DNA from: Acidimicrobiaceae bacterium
GTDB taxonomy: Bacteria; Actinomycetota; Acidimicrobiia; Acidimicrobiales; Acidimicrobiaceae
Assembly: GCA_013044475.1 (NCBI GenBank)
Contig: JABEUM010000050.1
Location: 1 to 33,919 of the forward strand
Reading direction: 5' to 3'
Length of the DNA stretch: 33,919 nucleotides
The position numbers were made by a program, and so were the translations under genes. Below are positions 28,436-33,919 of the stretch, piece by piece (within the stretch, counting starts at the first letter, position 1; each line of letters opens with the position of its first letter). The notes below the pieces were generated by a model that was given only the letters and a program-made list of their open reading frames with translations, was not told the origin of the DNA and searched no databases.

Positions 28436-29919
28436 ACCAACTACTAGTATCTACGGCACTTTTACTTCCGATAGTCGCGAGTCTCATTAGCTTTAGCGTC
28501 AAAAGAGCGAAGGTCTCAGAAGCGATATCGATCGCTACGAGCCTGGTACTGCTGGCGATATCGATACTCGCGATGACTTCGGTAGTCGACCCGAGCCGAG
28601 TTGTCATCGACGGACTTTTCAGGCTTGACCGACTCGCTCAGATAATGCTCCTGGTGATCGGGTCGGTATCTACCCTCGCCGGATGGGCAAGTATCAGCTT
28701 CTTAGACAGCCTGATACTGAATCACGAGTTTTCCCGAAACCCACAGGGTCCCCCACCCAACCGGCGTACCTACTGGGCACTGTTCAATATTTTTAGTTTC
28801 GCGATGGTCTTGGCCGTTCTTTCCAACAACCTAGGCATCACTTGGGTAGCGATTGAAACGACCACAATAGCCACCACTTTCCTCGTCGGATTCAAAAGGA
28901 CCCCGCTTTCGCTAGAGGCGGCTTGGAAATACGCGATGATCTGCTCCTTCGGCATTGCTATTGCCCTTTTGGGTGTAAGCATTGTCTACTTCGCAGCCGT
29001 CCATGGTGGACTCAGTGGTTCGCAAGCGCTACAGATCAATGTCCTGACTACCCACTTTCGCCTGCTAGACCATTCCGCCATGAGACTCGGAGTCGGCCTG
29101 ATGATCTTGGGGTTTGGCGCAAAGGCCGGCCTCGTACCTTTCCACAGCTGGCTTCCAGACGCCCACTCTCAGGCCCCCGCTCCGATCTCGGCTCTGATGT
29201 CAGGGGTGCTAATCTCGGTCGCCTTCTCGGTCATTTTGCGAGTGGTATCGATCTCCAACCTTGTACTAGGGAGTTCTTACGCTCATACCTACCTAGCAGT
29301 CATGGGACTCGCCTCGATGGCAGTCGCATCATTGTTGCTCATCAACCAGCGGGACTATAAAAGGATGCTGGCACAGTCTTCGATTGAACAGATAGGTTTT
29401 GTGGCGGTAGCGGCGTCTTTCGGCACCGAGTTAGCCATCGCCGCACTACTCCTCCACGTGGTAGTGCACGGCCTAGGAAAGAGCCTCGCATTCATCTCGG
29501 TCGGCAGGGTAGAGTCGGGATTTCATAGCACGGAAATTTCGAAGGTCAAGGGACTCCTTAAGAACTCTCCATCGGTCGGGTTCGGCCTGATTGTCGCGTT
29601 GTGCATCCTCATTGGGCTTCCACCGTTCGGTCTATTTTGGTCCGAGACCGCTATCATCACCTCGGCTTCTGGAACGCACTTTGTACTGGTTTCGGCCGGA
29701 GCTATAGCTTTCATCCTGATCAGTTCGGTCGCTTTGGCTCGGTCGGTGCTAAAAATGACCCTCGGCCTAGGGGATTCCGGTTCAGCGATAGCCGTATCTA
29801 GGGGTTTTCTCCCGATAGCAGGTACAGCATTTTTGGCTTCGGTTCTCTTGGGAATCTTGGCCTCACCGACAAACGGTCTACTAATACGGGCTGCCCACTC
29901 AATCGTCGGGATCGGATAA
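28432..29919 (+). CDS. HyfF-like (NuoL/M/N antiporter family) membrane subunit
   Basis: GITWVAIETTTIATTFLVGF; GAKAGLVPFHSWLPDAHSQAPAPISALMSGVLISVAF; DYKRMLAQSSIEQIGFVAVA. Confidence 0.94.
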   Translation: MNQLLVSTALLLPIVASLISFSVKRAKVSEAISIATSLVLLAISILAMTSVVDPSRVVIDGLFRLDRLAQIMLLVIGSVSTLAGWASISFLDSLILNHEFSRNPQGPPPNRRTYWALFNIFSFAMVLAVLSNNLGITWVAIETTTIATTFLVGFKRTPLSLEAAWKYAMICSFGIAIALLGVSIVYFAAVHGGLSGSQALQINVLTTHFRLLDHSAMRLGVGLMILGFGAKAGLVPFHSWLPDAHSQAPAPISALMSGVLISVAFSVILRVVSISNLVLGSSYAHTYLAVMGLASMAVASLLLINQRDYKRMLAQSSIEQIGFVAVAASFGTELAIAALLLHVVVHGLGKSLAFISVGRVESGFHSTEISKVKGLLKNSPSVGFGLIVALCILIGLPPFGLFWSETAIITSASGTHFVLVSAGAIAFILISSVALARSVLKMTLGLGDSGSAIAVSRGFLPIAGTAFLASVLLGILASPTNGLLIRAAHSIVGIG

Positions 29920-29929
29920 GGAGAGCCAG

Positions 29930-31411
29930 ATGAACGTGACCCCGACATTATCTCAGACCGAGGTCTATCTTTCGATAAAGAGGTCCCTCGAAGATGGGGA
30001 CCGGCTGGCTTCGATCTTCGCCACGGACGATGTTGAAAACGGCCTTCTCAGGGTAATTTACCTGACCGTAAGCCCGGCTAGCGGCCGCATTACTCGGGCG
30101 ATGACCACAATTGACCGCTACAAACCTAAATTGGCTTCGCTAGCTGCCCTAGACTTCTCGGCGGGCCGCTTCGAACGAGAGATGGCCGACCTTTTTGGTG
30201 TCGAACTCATCGGCCACCCTCAGCCTATGAGGCTGGTCAAGCACGCTCACTGGCCCGAGGAGTACTACCCGCTTCGAAAAGACGCACCAAAGAAGGTCGA
30301 TTTTCCACCTACCAGCGGCGGCTATCCATTCGTCGAGGTAAAGGGCGACTCCGTCTACGAGATACCGGTCGGTCCGATACACGCGGGGATGATTGAACCG
30401 GGCCACTTTAGATTCTCTGCCGTAGGTGAATCTATCCTCAAAATGAAGGCGAGGCTATGGTTTGTCCATAGGGGGATAGAGAAGCTGATGGAGAATCAAC
30501 CCCTCAACGAAGCGATCACCCTCGCCGAGAAGATTTCCGGAGACACCTCCGCCGGGCACTCCGTCGCCTTGGCCAGGGCAATCGAAGACGCTCTTGGAGT
30601 AATAGTCGACCCAGAAATAGAAGAACTACGGATCTGCCTAGTCGAGCTAGAGGCCGCGTACAACCACATAAACGACGTAGGGGCCATTGCGAATGACGTT
30701 GGACTTGGGATCATAAACGCCCACGCACTGAATATCAAAGAGGCTCTACTAAGAATCAACAAGGAGTCGACCGGCACCAGGCTGCTAAGGGGAACGACCA
30801 AGGTCTCAGAAACAAAGTTCAATTCATTGCCAGACCCAGAAAAACTGGGTCGAATTGAAACGGACCTAGAGGAACTGGTAGAGATTCTCTTTTCCTCCTC
30901 GGTAGCGATGGATAGGTTCGTCGGAGCAGGATACCTTTCGAACCGAGACGCATTGAGGATGGGATGTACCGGTTACGTAGCCATGGCCAGCGGGATCAAG
31001 GACGACCTCCGAGACTGCCAGTACCCTACCTGGGCCAGACCTTCTCACGGTGTTGCCGCAGACGGTGATGTCCTAGCCAGGTTGAACCTGCGCATCGAGG
31101 GGGCAAAACAGGCCCTTGAGATAGTCCGCAATATTTCATCACGTATTGCCATAAAGCAACACACGCAGACCAGTATCCCGCTGCCCGACCCCCATGATGA
31201 GAAAATTGGTGTATCCGCTCTGCAGGGATGGCGAGGGCGAATCGTCCATAGCGTCATCGTCAAAGACCATCGAATCTTAAGGGCTAAGATCGTCGATCCC
31301 TCATTCATGAATTGGCCCGCTTTGGCCGTTGCCTTAGAGGGTTCTATTGTCGCTGACTTTCCACTCGTCAATAAGAGCTTCAACCTCTCTTATGCGGGAA
31401 ACGATCTCTAG
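29930..31411 (+). CDS. HyfG/HycE-like NuoC-NuoD fusion large subunit lacking the NiFe-binding cysteines (Ehr-type large subunit)
   Basis: NuoC-like FEREMADLFGVELIGHPQPMRLVKHAHWPEEYYPLRKD; NuoD-like IPVGPIHAGMIEPGHFRFSAVGE...RLWFVHRGIEKLME; L1 KISGDTSAGHS and C-terminal NLSYAGNDL* replace RxCGxCxxxH and DPCxxC. Confidence 0.93.
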   Translation: MNVTPTLSQTEVYLSIKRSLEDGDRLASIFATDDVENGLLRVIYLTVSPASGRITRAMTTIDRYKPKLASLAALDFSAGRFEREMADLFGVELIGHPQPMRLVKHAHWPEEYYPLRKDAPKKVDFPPTSGGYPFVEVKGDSVYEIPVGPIHAGMIEPGHFRFSAVGESILKMKARLWFVHRGIEKLMENQPLNEAITLAEKISGDTSAGHSVALARAIEDALGVIVDPEIEELRICLVELEAAYNHINDVGAIANDVGLGIINAHALNIKEALLRINKESTGTRLLRGTTKVSETKFNSLPDPEKLGRIETDLEELVEILFSSSVAMDRFVGAGYLSNRDALRMGCTGYVAMASGIKDDLRDCQYPTWARPSHGVAADGDVLARLNLRIEGAKQALEIVRNISSRIAIKQHTQTSIPLPDPHDEKIGVSALQGWRGRIVHSVIVKDHRILRAKIVDPSFMNWPALAVALEGSIVADFPLVNKSFNLSYAGNDL

Positions 31412-31488
31412 CTAGCCGCTTAGCGATGCTCCAAGTGCACTGCCAGCCCAATTAGTGTCACCAAATGGTCAATATGTCTCGTTTCTTA

Positions 31489-31502
31489 ATGCAACTTTGC
31501 AA
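31489..31502 (+). promoter_or_regulatory. Candidate second site of the arsR-upstream motif, upstream of amt
   Basis: ATGCAACTTTGCAA matches ATGCAACTTCGCAA (23802-23815) at 13/14 positions; internal near-palindrome TGCAA-CT-TTGCA. Confidence 0.5.
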
Positions 31503-31630
31503 AATTAACCGCCCCTCCAAGTGGTAGTTATTCTGCTCGTAACATTTGCGTCAAAGACCGGAAACAGAAGCTATTTAGCCTCGATTGCACCGAGGGTGTA
31601 AATCATCCGAGGATCGTAAAGGAGGCAACA

Positions 31631-33058
31631 TTGGTACCGTATCCGTCCTGGCTTCACGCTGGCGATAACGCGTGGCAGTTGACGGCGGCGACCCTAGTTG
31701 GACTGATGAGCGTCCCCGGGCTGGCGGTGCTCTACGGAGGAATCGTCCAGAAGAAGTGGGCTGTCAACACCATGCTGATGGCTTTTTCTGCGTTCAGTTC
31801 GGTTCTGATTGTATGGGTCCTGTGGGCGTTCAACATGGGTTTTGGAACACCGATTCACCTAGGACCTGGCATACTGGGTGGCCTAGTCGGCTCACCTCAC
31901 TCCGTACTAGGCCATGTGGGCGAACAGTCGCAAGCCAATATTCCGCTACTAAGTGGAATAGGGTTAATGCCCAAGTTTCGTTTCCCGCAGTCGTCGCTAG
32001 TCTACTTTCAGTTCGTTTTCGCCGGCATAACCCCGCTGTTATTCCTAGGCTCCGTCCTCGGGAGGATGAACTTCAGGGCATGGATGGTCTTCGTACCACT
32101 ATGGACCACTTTCGTCTACTCGGTAAACGCCATGCTCGTTTGGGGCGGCGGTTACTGGGCTGCTAAAGGTGCAGTCGATTATTCCGGTGGATACGTGATT
32201 CACCTTGCGGCCGGCGTATCTGGCTTCGTCGCTGCAGCAGTGGTAGGTCCACGACTCAAACGAGACCGAGAAAACATGGCCCCCAACAACTTGCTCCTCG
32301 TGGCGGTTGGAGCAGGAATTCTCTGGATGGGTTGGAACGGGTTCAATGGTGGAGACCCATACTTCGCAAGTGCTGACGCATCGGCTGCGGTCCTCAACAC
32401 CAACCTGGCGACTGCGGCGTCCCTGCTGACTTGGCTCTTCATGGACATGAGCATGCACACCAAAAAGCCCACCTTTTTGGGAGCCGTCAATGGAATGATC
32501 GTCGGCCTAGTGACCATCACCCCTGCGGCTGGTTATGTAAACGGATGGGGAGCCCTAACTATGGGAATCGTCGCCTCGTTCGTGGTCTGGTTCTCATTCA
32601 ACAAGCTCTCCACCAAGTGGATCTTCGCCAAGGTCGATGATGCTTTAGGCGTAGTTCACACCCACGGATTAGCCGGACTGATGGGTGGATTGATGGTCGG
32701 TCTGTTCGCCGATCCGAAGATGATCGTCTACTTGGGTCTCGGAAAGACTTCAAACGTGTCGGTCGCAGGCCTATTCTACGGCCACCCCTGGCAGGTGATG
32801 ATCCAGCTCTTTGCGGCATTGACGATCATCGTCTGGGACGCCACGGTAACCTTCCTGCTGCTCAAGCTAATTGGCTTGGTGATTCCGCTCAGGATGCCCG
32901 ATGACGTTCTCGAAATCGGTGACCTTGCGATCCACTCCGAACAGCTCGAGCCGTCCGAGTCTGCAAGGAGGCTCGTCACCTACGCTGAGTATGCCGACGA
33001 TCGTGAGCCGACTCAGACCAGGATCGACCCAGGGGTAAAACGGGTACCGCTGGAATAG
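31631..33058 (+). CDS. amt: Ammonium transporter (Amt family), TTG start
   Basis: GLMSVPGLAVLYGGIVQKKWAVNTMLM; GYVIHLAAGVSGF and GVVHTHGLAGLMGG (Amt twin-His regions); WMGWNGFNGGDPYFASADASAAVLNTNLATA; upstream AAAGGAGG. Confidence 0.95.
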   Translation: MVPYPSWLHAGDNAWQLTAATLVGLMSVPGLAVLYGGIVQKKWAVNTMLMAFSAFSSVLIVWVLWAFNMGFGTPIHLGPGILGGLVGSPHSVLGHVGEQSQANIPLLSGIGLMPKFRFPQSSLVYFQFVFAGITPLLFLGSVLGRMNFRAWMVFVPLWTTFVYSVNAMLVWGGGYWAAKGAVDYSGGYVIHLAAGVSGFVAAAVVGPRLKRDRENMAPNNLLLVAVGAGILWMGWNGFNGGDPYFASADASAAVLNTNLATAASLLTWLFMDMSMHTKKPTFLGAVNGMIVGLVTITPAAGYVNGWGALTMGIVASFVVWFSFNKLSTKWIFAKVDDALGVVHTHGLAGLMGGLMVGLFADPKMIVYLGLGKTSNVSVAGLFYGHPWQVMIQLFAALTIIVWDATVTFLLLKLIGLVIPLRMPDDVLEIGDLAIHSEQLEPSESARRLVTYAEYADDREPTQTRIDPGVKRVPLE

Positions 33059-33080
33059 TTCTCCCCTCACAAGCACCAAA

Positions 33081-33144
33081 AAGAGGTGCCCTTCCCCTTG
33101 ACGCCGTTGTGGCCGGCGAATAGGAGGAGGGCACCTCTTCTTTT
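33081..33144 (+). terminator. Probable terminator of amt with a nested stem
   Basis: AAGAGGTGCCCT (33081-33092) pairs with AGGGCACCTCTT (33128-33139), followed by CTTTT; the large loop contains a second GCCG...CGGC stem. Confidence 0.75.
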
Positions 33145-33919
33145 AGCCCATGTATTAGGCGACTCATTCGCCTGACTAAGACGACTAACGACATGCATGT
33201 TGACTTGTCCAGCGAGATTCTCAAAATTATTGGGAAGGAGGGCATACCAGAAATCCACTACCTTCGATAAACCAGAAGGCCCACCATGCGGCATCAAGAT
33301 CGTCACCGTTGACAAAAGGACGCACCGAGGCATTCGTGCATTCCGAAGGGAAGACACAAGATGTCGGCATACCAAGGTGACGATTGAATACTGGGACAAG
33401 ACCTGCAAAACCAATCGATCTCCCAGCAAACTACATGCGCTAGAGAAGAAACACGGGGAGGCTGGCAACATCGCTAAGGCTGACCGCATCAGACACAACG
33501 ACTGCGCCAGCAAGACGATCTGCGCCCATAAAACTAGGCTCAAAAGAGGGACCCGCTATATCTTCAGTGGATCTTTTGGCCATTCGGCCTCAAACGGCTC
33601 ACCGGTCATCGTCCAACCGCTAGGAACCTTCTCGCTGGCATCATCGCAGGGTTGCAACAATACACTGACAGACTCTACCGAGGCAGATATTGCTCAAAAT
33701 CCCGCCAACAATACTTTGGAGGTTGGTTTGCCATCATGAGAGATAGCCATGCCTCCGGTGAGATCAGAGGCACCCAGCGCCTGTACCTTTGTGCGCATAA
33801 TGACAATCATGCGCACACCGCATCAATAGCATCACTGAGCTTTGTTAGCAGCCGAACTGCGCAGTGGACAGTCATCACCGGTACCCAAATAGCATAAAAC
33901 GCAGGGAGTCCTTTTGGAG

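Noticed and set aside
24323-31411. Annotation as functional hydrogenase-4 / formate hydrogenlyase
   Set aside because: The large subunit lacks all NiFe-binding cysteines, and no formate dehydrogenase or ferredoxin subunits are present.
24323-31411. Annotation as ordinary complex I (nuo)
   Set aside because: Hydrogenase-style CxxC small subunit, HyfB/HyfE-type membrane subunits and NuoC-NuoD fusion; no nuoE/F/G/I or nuoA/J genes.
33067-33739. Opposing ORFs of 158 aa (minus) and 180 aa (plus)
   Set aside because: Mutually overlapping, no recognisable family, low-complexity composition; not called as CDS.
1-33919. CRISPR array, tRNA/rRNA genes or intact transposons
   Set aside because: No regularly spaced direct repeats, tRNA-like cloverleaf sequences, rRNA sequence or recognisable transposase were seen by eye.

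Overview
This looks like a chromosomal segment of an actinobacterium. Acidimicrobiia-like is only an impression from gene content. Minus-strand block (1-17140): fmt (partial), def, a flavin-binding PPOX-like protein, a PriA-like protein with degenerate helicase motifs, metK, coaBC, rpoZ, gmk, mihF, pyrF, pyrD, carB, carA, pyrC, pyrB and pyrR. A LytR-CpsA-Psr protein is divergent from pyrR. A 0.8-kb non-coding gap follows. The accessory part (19.58-33.1 kb) is the most interesting. A minus-strand pair encodes a NapH/NosR-like membrane polyferredoxin and an unusual ferredoxin/GltD-like/flavodoxin fusion. It is divergent from a cysteine-free ArsR-type regulator, which is followed by a six-gene group-4 hydrogenase/complex I-like operon and an Amt transporter. 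The hydrogenase-like large subunit has lost all four Ni-Fe ligand cysteines (RxCGxC->KISGDT; DPCxxC->NLSYAG), while the small subunit keeps its 4Fe-4S cysteines. This makes it an Ehr-type (energy-converting hydrogenase-related) complex rather than a formate hydrogenlyase. A 38-bp imperfect dyad upstream of arsR shares an ATGCAACTTYGCAA element with the amt upstream region, suggesting a common regulon. Other observations: a PyrR-binding RNA motif just upstream of the pyrR Shine-Dalgarno, a gmk gene with no canonical start codon (probable CTGA coupling to mihF), and a class 1B pyrD with no adjacent pyrK. All calls come from reading the sequence; no database searches were run.
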